Positions 12,627-22,505 of a stretch of 64,000 bases of DNA are shown here, one piece after another; positions within the stretch are counted from its first letter, which is position 1, and every line of letters begins with the position of its first letter. Under the pieces are notes generated by a model. It did no database searches. It was not told where the DNA came from and saw nothing but the letters and a program-made list of their open reading frames with translations. Origin of the DNA: Synchiropus splendidus (taxonomy: Eukaryota; Chordata; Actinopteri; Syngnathiformes; Callionymidae); NCBI RefSeq assembly GCF_027744825.2, contig NC_071338.1, positions 28,643,501-28,707,500 of the forward strand, written 5' to 3'. Both the position numbers and the translations under genes were made by a program.

Positions 12627-13100
12627 CAAAGTGAAAGAGGCTTGAGAAGGAAAGAGTCTTGCTCAATACCAAAACCGCTCCCCCTGGCACGATGAATTCT
12701 GACTTTACTTTCAAAGCCACAGAGTTGTATTTCCACGACTTGTGCACAGTGCTGAAGTGGCTCTGCTTGTTGGGGGACACCTGTGAGGCCGTCCTCACCC
12801 AGGAAGTGTTGAGATTTATTACCTATTGATAAACACCCTTGCCAGACACACCCCAAAGACACCCACGGTACATTGTTGACTCATGAGTTGCACGGCCACA
12901 AGCCCATGAATCATTTGTGAGGAACATGTCCTCGTTCTCTGTTCTGTTTTCTACTGTGTTTTCATACATTCTGTCAAATAGATTAAGTGCTCGGAGTGCA
13001 GCCCAAAAAAGAAGCTCAAGTGTTTTCTCTCCTCTTGTCACGTGATGGTAATCATGGTGGAAGTTGTTTCATTTGTATTCGCTCGCTGGAGTTTTGTACA
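12627..13100. other. Unique noncoding stretch, no gene seen
   Basis: Flanking sequence between the hAT element and the trinucleotide array. There are only short antiparallel ORFs without exon borders. Confidence 0.5.
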
Positions 13101-13444
13101 GTACTACAACTGCTACTACTACTGCTACTACTACTACTAATAATGGTACAGTACTATGACTACTGCTACTACTAATAATAACAATGGTACTACTATGACT
13201 AGTACGCCAACTGCTACTACTACTACTACTACTACTACTACTAATAATAATCGTAACAATGGGACTAGTACTACGACTGCTACTATTACTACTACTACTA
13301 CTACTACTAATAATGTTACTACTACTCCTACTCACACTACTACTAATAATAATAATCGTAACAATGGGACTAGTACGACGACTGCTACTATTACTACTAC
13401 TACTACTACTAATAATAATTATAATGGTAGTACTACTACCACTG

Positions 13445-13477
<33 letters not shown>

Positions 13478-13493
13478 ATAATAATAATAATAC
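13101..13493. repeat. ACT/AAT trinucleotide array with higher-order units
   Basis: About 390 bp composed almost wholly of ACT and AAT triplets. A distinctive interruption beginning TCGTAACAATGGGACTAGTA occurs at 13251 and again at 13356, giving a 105-bp higher-order period. A looser version lies near 13171-13205. Long ORFs here (poly-Thr/Asn on +, poly-Ser on -, poly-Leu in another frame) come from the repeat and are not genes. Confidence 0.9.
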
Positions 13494-14180
13494 ACATTAG
13501 CCATCACGTCACATTCTGTGGTCCATTTTATCAATGTCCAGATCACTATGTCAATAAAATATATCTAGTGCTTCAGAAGGAGATCGACATTTTCACGTCT
13601 TTCAAACAGAGGCTTCCAAAACGATTTGGCTCCAGCCTTTTGTGAGGAGTGAGACGAGGTAAAGATTATTTATTGGAACATTTTGCACACGACTCTAGCG
13701 AACCGCACCAGAGTGGGGCAGCCATTTTTTAAATCCCAGTCCCCTCTTTGTGTTTTATGATAAATGTTCTAAAACTACAGTGCGATTTATTCTCCGTTCG
13801 CATAAGCAACAGCCACATTTGTTCAGCTCCCACACTTTTTTTCGCATATTGTTGTATAATGTATTATTAATACTCCAAAACGTTTGTCTTTAAATATGAT
13901 GCTGATATTGAGGTGCTTCCTTCCTGGTCTGCCAGTCTGTTGGCATGTGTATTTTCTTCTGCATGGATCAGTTTTCCCTAGAGGCAAATTCAAAGTAAAA
14001 TAACTGGAAAGCTAACTCTTAAAACAATAAATTTGATTTTCTATTTTTTTTTTAGAAAAAAAAGCAAAAATTATATTTAAAAAAATGACCCAGAATGGTC
14101 TGTTTTAATGTGTGTCAATGATGCCACACTAATGTGTCAGAGTTATACATGCAACAAAACTTCTTCCTACAATTTACTGC
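13494..14180. other. Unique noncoding stretch, no gene seen
   Basis: AT-rich sequence with a T/A run near 14045-14062. No supported feature. Confidence 0.5.
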
Positions 14181-14675
14181 TTCACTCTGGAGAAAGGTGT
14201 CAGGTGTGATGTGTCACAAAAGGGTGTCGGCAAGGATGAAAGGGAAAGTGTCCAAAAGGGTGGTGAGGCCAGCAATGTTGTATGGTTTGGAAACAGTGGC
14301 ACTGAGGAAAAGACAGGAGGCAGAGCTGGAGGTAGCAGAGATGAAGATGCTGAGCTTCTCTCTGGGAGTCAGCAGGATGATGATAGGATCAGAGGGACAG
14401 CACATGTGCTCAGATGTTTAGGAGACCAAGTCAGAGAGGCTGGATGGAGATGGTTTGGACATGTACAGAGGAGAGAGAGCCAGTACATTGGTAGATGAAG
14501 ATGTTGAGGTTGGAACTGCCAGACAGAAGGTGGAGGGGAAGGACAAAGAGGAGATTGATGGAGGTGGTGAAGGAGGACATGAGGTTTGTAGGTTTGAGAG
14601 AAGAGGAAGCAGAGGACAGGGTGAGATGGAGGAAGATGATCTGCTGTGGCCACCCCTGAAGGGAGAAGCTGAAAG
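14181..14675 (+). mobile_element. LINE 3' fragment (RT C-terminal part), copy a
   Basis: Conceptual translation gives the region after the reverse transcriptase core of an RTE-like non-LTR retrotransposon: RVSARMKGKVSKRVVRPAML, then YGLETVALRKRQEAELEVAE, then after a frameshift WRWFGHVQRRE (near 14451), and finally CGHP-stop at about 14650-14659. The N-terminal part, including the catalytic motif, is absent (5' truncated, typical of LINE insertion). The frameshift between FSLGVSR and IRGTAHV is identical to that in the copy at 16155-16942. It is a dead fragment followed by a purine-rich tail. Confidence 0.8.
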
Positions 14676-14821
14676 AGAAAGAAGAAGAAGAAGAAAAAGA
14701 AGAAGGAGGAGAAGGAGAAAGAGAAGAAGAAAAACAAGAAGGAGGAGATGGAGAAAGAGAAGAAGTAGAAGCAGAAGAAGAAGAAGAAAAAGTAGAACAA
14801 GATGAAGAAGGTTGAGAAGGA
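14676..14821 (+). repeat. AAG/AGA-rich purine tract (LINE tail expansion)
   Basis: Nearly pure purine sequence of AGA, AAG and GAGA units immediately after the LINE 3' end. RTE-type LINEs commonly end in short A-rich microsatellite tails, and this looks like an expanded one. The long minus-strand Ser/Phe/Leu-rich ORFs over 14369-15169 are by-products of this tract. Confidence 0.85.
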
Positions 14822-15078
14822 GAAGGCGGTTGGAACTGCCAGGCAGAAGGTGGAGAGGAAGTCCAAAGAGGAGATTGATGGAGGTGGTGAAGGAGGACGT
14901 GAGGTTTGTAGGTTTGAGAGAAGAGGAAGCAGAGGAGAGGGTGAGATGGAGGAGGATGATCCAGCACTTGGAGAATGGAGAATGAGAAGAAGAAAAACTG
15001 GAGAAGGTGGAGAGGAAGGCCAAAAGGGGAGATTTATGGAGGTGGTGAAGGAGGACATCACCTGAAGAGAGAAGCCGC
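14822..15078 (+). mobile_element. Two further partial LINE 3' ends in tandem
   Basis: At 14828-14963 the sequence repeats 14509-14640 (GGTTGGAACTGCCAG start, then the GATTGATGGAGGTGGTGAAG block and GGTTTGAGAGAAGAGG block). It breaks off before the 3' end. A shorter third piece at about 15000-15078 repeats GGTGGAGAGGAAGGCC and the GGAGGTGGTGAAGGAGGACA block. The arrangement suggests slippage or unequal exchange within the LINE end and its purine tail. Confidence 0.7.
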
Positions 15079-16100
15079 TGCTCATCTGCAGCAGGAAAAC
15101 AATTTCTGTCCGGCTTTTCTCACCTGTAAAAACACGATCGTAGACACAAGAATACACTGGCACATGCACCGACTCACACTCCTTTAATGGTTTACTTCAC
15201 TAACTAAGCTGGATCAATACTGGGCCATGGCCATTGTGATGACTGGAAAAGGTTTAGTAATGAGAGGCCAAGGGTCTGCTGCCACTATTGTTGTGCTGGT
15301 GTGGAGGGTCAAAGTTGAACTGACCTGCTGCAGAAACACAATTATGTGAAATTGTCCCACTCTCATTGATTATATCATCATTTACTTGTTTTGCCAATTA
15401 CACTAATAACATGCTTTTTTTTTTAACACATTGTTTAAGCCTGAATAGAAACGTTGGGTGCCACTCATTACGCGTTGTTTTTGTATTTTTATTCCCACCA
15501 TTTTTTAAAGGAGTTGTGCAACATTGTCGGGCCTCTCAGCACAGTCTCTGTTTTCATATGCTCCGCCAAACAAGAGCGTTCTGTCACCCATAACTTATTC
15601 ACTCCAGCCTGTTTTCTCAGCTGGATGTCATTTTTGGCTTCAGGATGCTGATGTTTCTCATCTGCATTTGTGCTTTTTTTGGTGGTTTTGCAAAAGCTTG
15701 GGTTTAGGTTATACTGCACAGAAAGAGATTTCCTTCCATCTTACCTGTTTGAAAAGAGTTTGGTGAATTGATGATTTACTTTGACACATTTTTATTGCAT
15801 GAGTTACATGCAGTAGGAAAAAAACTTGCAAATTCTTTCCTATGAAACAGTCGAAACAACAGCAACCCATACTTGGCAAGATCGTGTCAAGATATGCAAA
15901 ATGGAATTTCAACCAGCAGCAAAGATACAACATAATGATCATGGTAATTCAGAATATGAAAACGTTAAAGTTATTGCATTAGACGTTCCTCCTTATGTGT
16001 TATTGGACTTTAATTTTCATTTGACATTAAGTGAGTTGTTCCATCTTCACCAAGTGTTTACTGTTTAACCTTCTTTCTACTCAGTTACATACTTGTCTAT
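15079..16100. other. Unique noncoding stretch, no gene seen
   Basis: Short overlapping ORFs at 15366-16068 in several frames, none with a convincing product or splice context. A T run lies at about 15416-15424. Confidence 0.5.
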
Positions 16101-16152
16101 ATTGTTTATATAGGTTATTTTGCAATGTAGGTCACATTGTTTATATAGGTTA
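16101..16152. repeat. 17-bp direct repeat just upstream of a LINE
   Basis: ATTGTTTATATAGGTTA occurs at 16101-16117 and exactly again at 16136-16152, a few bases before recognisable LINE sequence begins. It may be an insertion-associated duplication or filler. Confidence 0.7.
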
Positions 16153-16154
16153 GA

Positions 16155-16942
16155 CAAGAAGCCCCTTGGACAATGATGTTTGCAGATGACATTGTGATCT
16201 GTGGTGAGAGCAGGGAGCAGGTGGAAGATAAGCTAGAGAGGTGGAGGTTTGCCTTAGAAAGTGTCTTTAAGTCTTAGATGTGTGTGAATGAGAGGGAGCC
16301 AAGTGGACAAGTGAAGTTACAGGATGCAGAGATAAAGAAGGTGGGGGGTTTGAAGTACTGAGGCTCAACTGTCCAGGGTGATGGAGAGTGTGAGAAAGAG
16401 GTGAAGAAGCGGGTGCAGGCAGGATGGAATCATTGGAGAAAAGTGTCAGGTGTGATGTGAGACAAAAGGGTGTCGGCAAGGATGAAGGTGAAGGTGTATC
16501 AAACAGTGGTGAGGCCAGCAATGTTGTATGGTTTGGAAACAGTGACACTGAGGAGAAGACAGGAGGCAGAGCTGGAGGTAGCAGAGATGAAGATGCTGAG
16601 CTTCTCTCTGGGAGTCAGCAGGATGATGATAGGATCAGAGGGACAGCACATGTGCTCAGGTGTTTAGGAGACCAAGTCAGAGAGGCTGGATGGAGATGGT
16701 TTGGACATGTACAGAGGAGAGAGAGAGAGCCAGTACATTGGTAGATGAAGATGTTGAGGTTGGAACTGCCAGGCAGAAGGTGGAGAGGAAGGACAAAGAG
16801 GAGATTGATGGAGGTGGTGAAGGAGGTGACATGAGGTTTGTAGGTTTGAGAGAAGAGGAAGCAGAGGACATGGTGAGATGGAGGAAGATGATCCGCTGTG
16901 GCCACCCCTGAAGGGAGAAGCCCAAAGAAGAAGAAAAAGGTT
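16155..16942 (+). mobile_element. RTE-like LINE remnant with RT FADD motif, copy b
   Basis: Translation starts in reverse transcriptase: [20 protein letters not shown], with the catalytic FADD at 16179-16190. It continues through a VQAGW block, SARMKVKVYQTVVRPAMLYG and WRWFGHVQRRE to MIRCGHP-stop near 16909. In-frame stops at 16275-16277, 16359-16361 and 16458-16460, a deletion after FALES and a frameshift after FSLGVSR show it is dead. The 3' end carries a short AAGAAG tail. The protein signature is that of an RTE-type LINE widespread in fish. Clade naming is from memory of the family, not a search. Confidence 0.85.
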
Positions 16943-17692
16943 ATATTGTTATGAAGTTCATTCCTTTTAACTGTTTACTGTTTTTTTTTTTTTTTGCTGT
17001 TTTGCACCATGGAATTTCATCTGTGCCCTGTCATCTGTATATCGAGCACATATTGCACAGTCGACAATAGAGTCTCTTAATCTTAAGTGCAGTCATTCCA
17101 GGAGTGTGTTTTAAAATAAAGGCCTGTCTGTATCTTTGCAGCATTGAATAAATTTGAATTTGGACATTTGTTTCTCTCAACCTTGACATACATTTTCCAT
17201 GGCTGCAGTTACACTATAATTTCCAGGGATTAGTGGCAGACTGAGTCCTGACTAGGATTCCAAGAAACGAGAATTTGTCCTCGAGGGCCGTTAAAAGATA
17301 GTTAAAACAAACCTGAAATGAAGAGTTTAGCAAGGGCAGAAAGACGAGTTGCTGTTCTGCATCTGCATCCAAGGGCAGTGGGTCTGGATGGACCGGACAG
17401 AGAAACGCATGGCTGAATGTCATATATGAGCTAATGATAGATGTCGGTTACACTGACGTCACATGGTCACACGACTGGAAACCGTTCTGGATCAACTCTC
17501 CCCACAATTTCCTGGTGGTTTGCGGATGGTTAGTCAACATTATGAGACAGTCCAGAGGCCTTTGTCTGTTTTCTATTCATCGCCTAGAACTCTTAATGGA
17601 TCTTGTTGGGCAACAGACCCAAGATACTTCTCTCTCATGATGTTCTTTTCTGTTCATCGGAATTTGATTTATTTTAAAGTTTTGTTGCCCAT
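16943..17692. other. Unique noncoding stretch, no gene seen
   Basis: A T run lies at about 16980-16995. Otherwise no supported feature; short ORFs only. Confidence 0.5.
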
Positions 17693-17737
17693 TATATATA
17701 TATATATATATATCTATATATCTATATCTATATCTAT
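17693..17737. repeat. (TA)n passing into TATC microsatellite
   Basis: Dinucleotide TA run followed by TATCTA units, read directly. Confidence 0.9.
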
Positions 17738-18085
17738 TGTCCAGGCATGTTTTTCTCTACACAATGACCAGGGTTTCCACTACTCTGAATGTACTTGAAA
17801 TTCTTATACAATTGAAATTCTTATACAAATATATCCAAGACATGAAAAGAGCTTTAGTTTAAATCAGGTGATATAAAAACTTGAATAGGGTGTCTATATT
17901 CAAGTCAAACGGACGCAAAATAAACAATATTTTGATGTTTTAATGTATGTATCATTTGATTCAGTCATATACCAAATTCATGCAAATTAAAAAGATGTGG
18001 CTTCTTGTGGCAAATATATTCTTATACCATTAAACTTCGATTAATTGAAATTAATTTATTAACTTTTTACTTATTAATTAACTAG

Positions 18086-18087
<2 letters not shown>
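17738..18087. other. AT-rich noncoding stretch
   Basis: GAAATTCTTATACAA occurs twice in tandem near 17797-17828. Nothing else recognised. Confidence 0.5.
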
Positions 18088-18502
<415 letters not shown>

Positions 18503-19092
18503 AATTTTACACCGGTTGTGGACAAACAAACAAAAGTAATGTGATGTAAGATATATGTAGTTAAATCTATCACTTTATTTCTTTTTTTGAGGTCACACTT
18601 TAGATTTGGGAACATTCCAAACAACATCTAATCTAAAGTGTTATCCTTTTCTTTACACCTGAATACCAAAGGGAAAAACGGCTGCCCATTCTTGAGAATC
18701 CAGGTTTGAATTCACGCTCAGATGCGCCACAGGAGGCTTCAGTATATGAGCACAGTGCCCCACAGATGTCTCCTGAACAAAGCTTGACACAGATGCACCC
18801 TTCCTGACACATGTGACCAGAAAGGGTTTGTCTCCTAACCTCGTGAACCTTCAGGACCCGCAGACGACTGTCGTTTGGCGAGAGGTCAACGTGTCAGCAA
18901 TACTCTGAAGAGTGGAGTATGATTGATTATGATGCTTTTAATGAGCAGGTGATCATTTCGAGCATATGCTGGTTGACATTTTTGCATGTTTAATTAACAC
19001 AGCTCAGGGGAGCAGCATGGTGCGGAACATCTGAGCTCCAGAAAAGGACTGATTCAAGTAGTATTGGTATTGTTTGGCTCTCCGTCCCCCAG
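18503..19092. other. Noncoding stretch upstream of the candidate exon
   Basis: No repeat or ORF of note. A pyrimidine-rich run directly precedes the acceptor AG at 19091-19092. Confidence 0.4.
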
Positions 19093-19255
19093 ATTCTTCT
19101 CTGCTTCGCGCCCTTTGCTGGGACCTGTGGGAGCGTTTTGATGTGGCCCTCTCTTTTGGCAAGGTGGTATTTCTTCATGAGGGCCTCCTGGGGCTGCAGG
19201 AGTCCCGGAGGATGTCAGAGTACATTCATTCTCATCAGGACATGGCTCCTCTCAG
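19093..19255 (+). CDS. Candidate internal exon of an unrecognised gene
   Basis: A 163-bp segment preceded by a pyrimidine-rich tract and AG (19091-19092) and followed by GTGTGA (donor GT at 19256). One frame is fully open with entry phase 1 and exit phase 2. The product reads SSLLRALCWDLWERFDVALS, then FGKVVFLHEGLLGLQESRRM, then SEYIHSHQDMAPL. Third codon positions almost never use A, which is typical of real coding sequence and unlike the neighbourhood. The peptide looks like amphipathic helices of a soluble domain, with no signal peptide or membrane segment. I do not recognise the family. No partner exon was found in the window, so it could also be an exonised or processed fragment. Confidence 0.42.
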
Positions 19256-19360
19256 GTGTGAATGGCAGCCAGCAGCTGTCGACGAGCCTCTCTCAATCCT
19301 TCCGTAACTCATTTATCACCCGCCGCTTTCACACACATATGCTTACCTGCATGCATACAT

Positions 19361-19381
19361 GCACACACACACGCACACACA

Positions 19382-19458
<77 letters not shown>
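19361..19458. repeat. (CA)n microsatellite
   Basis: A nearly pure CA run of about 98 bp, with a few CG and GC interruptions at its left end. The Thr/His-repeat ORFs over it are artefacts. Confidence 0.95.
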
Positions 19459-19460
<2 letters not shown>

Positions 19461-20540
19461 CCAAGTTTGTTTGCCTATCCTTGTGGGGACATTGTGACTC
19501 ACCACCTCATCTGTATCATTTGTCTATAGAATTATTATAAGTACACCTCTGCATAACATTGTATCCTTGTTAACATCATAGGAAAGAAAAAAGACAGGAA
19601 TATAGATCAACTTCCAATGAAGAATAACTTTATTAACATTGTTTTTGTCTGTTGCAGAAAAGACAATTTGAGTGAAATAAAAATAAATAAATAAATAAAA
19701 ATGAAATAAACCAAAATTGCAATGAAACTTTATTCTATTACAGCAAAAAAGTATGTTCCCCAAGGTCACATGTGCCCCCCCCCCAGCTTCACTCCACAGC
19801 CCCACTATTTGCCCTCGACCTAACCACCCAAAACAAATGGCTAACCTTCATCATGAATCTGAACCAAACTTAAACCTAAAACCTAAAATGATGAAGACCT
19901 AGTTATTTTGAAGTCTTCATCCTCATATTGAGGCTTAACCTCTTGAGGACCAGCCAAATGTCCCAACAATGTGCGGTCCTCACAAGGATAGTGATTTGTC
20001 AAGAATTCATCCCCACAAAGTAAGATAAACAAAGTACCCACACACACACACATGTTTGTCTTCCTATCTTAGTGAGGACCATCATTGACATACATTGATA
20101 TAATGCTTTCCTCAGCCTCTCCCCGTAAACCTAACCATCTAAAACATATGGCTAATTTAACCTTAAATCTTCACCAAACAAAAAACAAATTATAAAAACA
20201 GAGCTATTTTGTAGTGAGGACCGACCAAAATGTCCTCACTTTGCAAAAATGTCCTCACTCTGTTGATAAAAAACTCATACAGGCTCTCACAAAGATAGAA
20301 GTACAAGCACACACACACACTATGGTATTGCTATCATTGCCATCATGCTGTCCCCAGCCTCCCGCCTTCACCCTCCAAAACATATGGCTAACCTTAACCA
20401 TGACTCTGAACCAAACTGAAACCCAATTCTAATCAAAATTGAGGTTTGGACCTGCGGAGACCGGCAAAAGGTCCCCACAAAGACAGTGTTTTGTCAAGAA
20501 ATGGTCCCCACTAGGCGGTGTAAACAAGCCCACACACGTA
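19459..20540. repeat. Tandem minisatellite, three units of about 230-280 bp
   Basis: Three successive units each contain a CCTATC/TTGTGGGGAC-like start, a CCTAACCACC.AAAACA.ATGGCTAA block (near 19818, 20130 and 20371), a GAACCAAACTGAAACC-like block, a GAGGACC.CAAATGTCC block and a CACACACA spacer. The first unit is split by an insertion of family A (19505-19808). This kind of CA-linked unit occurs widely in fish genomes. Confidence 0.7.
19505..19808 (+). mobile_element. Unclassified dispersed repeat, family A copy 2
   Basis: It shares the ordered family A blocks: CTATAGAATTATTATAAGTA, CACCTCTGCATAACATTGTA, GAATAACTTTATTAACATTG, TTTTTGTCTGTTGCAGAAAA and GCAAAAAAGTATGTTCCCC, ending in a C-rich run and CTTCACTCCACAGCCCC. 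It interrupts the first unit of the surrounding tandem array, which shows it inserted as a discrete unit. It contains a short AAAT microsatellite at about 19679-19700. Confidence 0.7.
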
Positions 20541-20589
20541 ACACCACAGCCTGACCAAGATGCAAGTGTGTGTTGGAGGGAAAAAAAAT

Positions 20590-20830
20590 CCCTCACGTGA
20601 AGATTTATGCAGAAATCACTGGCATATGAACATATCTCCATTTAGGACCTGACCCATGGTAATTACCAAAGCAGCCATATATCTTAAAGTCTTTAGGGGG
20701 ACGGAGGGCTGTCTCTGCTTCATTTTCCATGTGAGTACATTTGCAGGGAGACTTTTGAAGAGCATTTGTAATTGCCTCGTAGCTTTTTCACAGAGCGCCG
20801 TGACGCCCACAGGGATAACTTAGTGTTTGG
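20590..20830. promoter_or_regulatory. Possible conserved noncoding/enhancer-like block
   Basis: High-complexity sequence with a GGTAATTACC palindromic homeodomain-type core near 20658, a CACGTG E-box near 20593, and GTAATTGCC near 20768. No repeat or ORF accounts for it. The function is inferred. Confidence 0.25.
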
Positions 20831-20984
20831 TGGCACACCATTTCCGACCAAATGTAGTTTTTATTTCTTGTGTGCTTGGATTTATGAATTGGTCAGCTAA
20901 GAATCAGTGATCTAGGCATTGCATGAAAACTGTCGCTGTAATTCAGTTAACCCTGTTTCTACGCAAATATGCAGCTGAAGCTGT

Positions 20985-21625
20985 TTGTCACGTCCGCACT
21001 TTATCTGTCCGTGCATTTTTGTATTTCCTCCGTGTTCTGTCTCATGCTTTCATTTTGTTATCCGCGGTTGTCCTCGTTTCCTGTTCCTCCTTTCTCACCA
21101 GCCTCACTGGCAACAGAGCTAGCGTTCATTCCATCAGCAAGCCTTCCAAGGATATGAACCTGTCAACGCCAGCTCCTGTTGCCAGATGGTTGTTTCCCGC
21201 TCCATTACGATAACTCTCTCAAGACTTCCCTGTTCTTGATTTCCTCCTTGACTTTTTTTTCTAGATTTCTCTGTGCGCTCAAATCCCTATTCAGCCGCCT
21301 CCTTTAGTTCCTCGTTTCTCCTCTCTCTGCTTCTGTTTCTCCCCTTTGCCATTCAGACCGTATGTGAGCAGTTTTATAGTCTCACTTTTCATTTCTCTCT
21401 CTGATGTAGTTTAGGCTTCAATTCTAATTCGCTTCTCTTGTGTTTTCAGATTCTTCCCCAGTCCCTGCTTGTTGTTCCCGGTCCGCGTTCTGGTTCCGGC
21501 GTTATCATTACTTGTCTATTTCTTATTTCTTCTTCTATTAAATCTCTGTAATTTAATCTTGTTTCCGGTGCCTTCTGTCGACCAGCTCTTCCTGCACTTG
21601 GGTCTATCCTTCCAAAATCATGAAC
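20985..21625 (+). mobile_element. LTR-like sequence, copy B (expanded)
   Basis: It shares the start (TGTC-rich, then TTTTGTTAT and TTTCCTGTTCCT), a middle block (CTCACTGGCAACAGAGCTAG against 8556-8575) and the TTCTGGTTCCGGCGT block near 21488 with LTR copy A. It is longer because of pyrimidine-rich internal sequence. The end reads TTGGGTCTATCC, where copy A has ACTGGGTCTGATCC. Copy C follows directly. Confidence 0.5.
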
Positions 21626-21744
21626 CTGTTCTGTTCATTTTCTTGTGCTCTTATTTTGTCATTTCCCTGTTTGTTTATTTCCAGTTTTTGTGTGTTTTTC
21701 TTCCTCCAGCTTCCTTGGGAACACGAACTGTCACTGAGGTGTTC
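21626..21744 (+). mobile_element. LTR-like fragment, copy C
   Basis: CTTGTGCTCTTATTTTGTCA and the following CTGTTTGTTTATTTCCAG and TTCTTCCTCCAGCTTCC blocks match copy A's start and, inverted, 22394-22497. The fragment ends where a CACTG-ended MITE begins. Confidence 0.55.
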
Positions 21745-22333
21745 CACTGCCTGATGTGGTCCGCCTGCCTGATGTGGTCCGCCAGGACTGGAACCGGATG
21801 TTAGAATCACGCATGCGCGAGCTCTACGAATTGTGTTTACTGGTTTTATCGCGTAAATTTGTGTTTTTTTTCTTAAATAGTTGTTAAAATAGTCTGCATT
21901 TCACAGTAAAATCTGGAAATTATACGTTTTACACGTAAGCATGTTCTGGTCCGTCTGCCTTATGTGGTCCTCCGGAAATGATGGTGCTGGAGCAGGAAGT
22001 TACAGACTAACCGGTTTACTGGTGAGCGCATGCACCTGCGCTGTGCATTGCTTCCGATACAACAGAGGTTTATGTTGATCGTGGTGCGGCGCTTGAGTCT
22101 GTTTATGTTGTTGGATTAAAAAAAAAAAAAAAGAATATCATATAAAACATACAATTTCTTAATCTAGACACTAGAAGTAAAAAATAAAAAATTCAATAAG
22201 TTAAAGAAAAACCTCATCGCCTATGCGCGATATAACCATGGACGCATGCGCTGACCAGTAAAAGTCAATTGGTAAAACATGCGCAATTCCCAGTTCCAGT
22301 CCCGGAATTTCCGGCGGACCGCATCAGGCAGTG
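21745..22333. mobile_element. CACTG-ended MITE flanked by inverted LTR-like arms
   Basis: Terminal inverted repeats of 21 bp match at 20 positions: CACTGCCTGATGTGGTCCGC on the left, and CACTGCCTGATGCGGTCCGC read inward from the right end at 22333. The left terminus carries a second tandem copy of TGCCTGATGTGGTCCGCC (21767-21786), and a third variant lies inside at about 21955-21975. An A run lies at 22119-22132. No ORF is visible. CACTG ends suggest a CMC (CACTA-like) element, but no 2-4 bp target duplication could be recognised. Confidence 0.6.
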
Positions 22334-22505
22334 ACAAGGTGTAGATATACAGCCGGGCTGATTAACGGAATGGGGCTAGCCGCGTCGCTATGGAAGCTGG
22401 AGGAAGAAAAACAGGAAAAGGAAACACACAAAAACCAGAAATACACACGCGGGAAATGACAAAATAAGAGCACAAGAAAACAAACATAACAGAAGCAATT
22501 TGAAG
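22334..22505 (-). mobile_element. LTR-like fragment, copy D (inverted relative to C)
   Basis: The reverse complement reads TTTCTTGTGCTCTTATTTTG, then TTTCTGGTTTTTGTGTG and CTTCCTCCAGCTTCC. This matches copy C but in opposite orientation, so C and D form arms of about 100 bp around the MITE. Confidence 0.55.

Noticed and set aside
13069..13645. Poly-Thr/Asn, poly-Ser and poly-Leu frames
   Set aside because: All three come from reading an ACT/AAT trinucleotide array in different frames.
14369..15169. Minus-strand frames of up to 266 codons rich in Ser, Phe, Leu and Pro
   Set aside because: They are the complement of the LINE fragment and its purine-rich tail; composition alone creates them.
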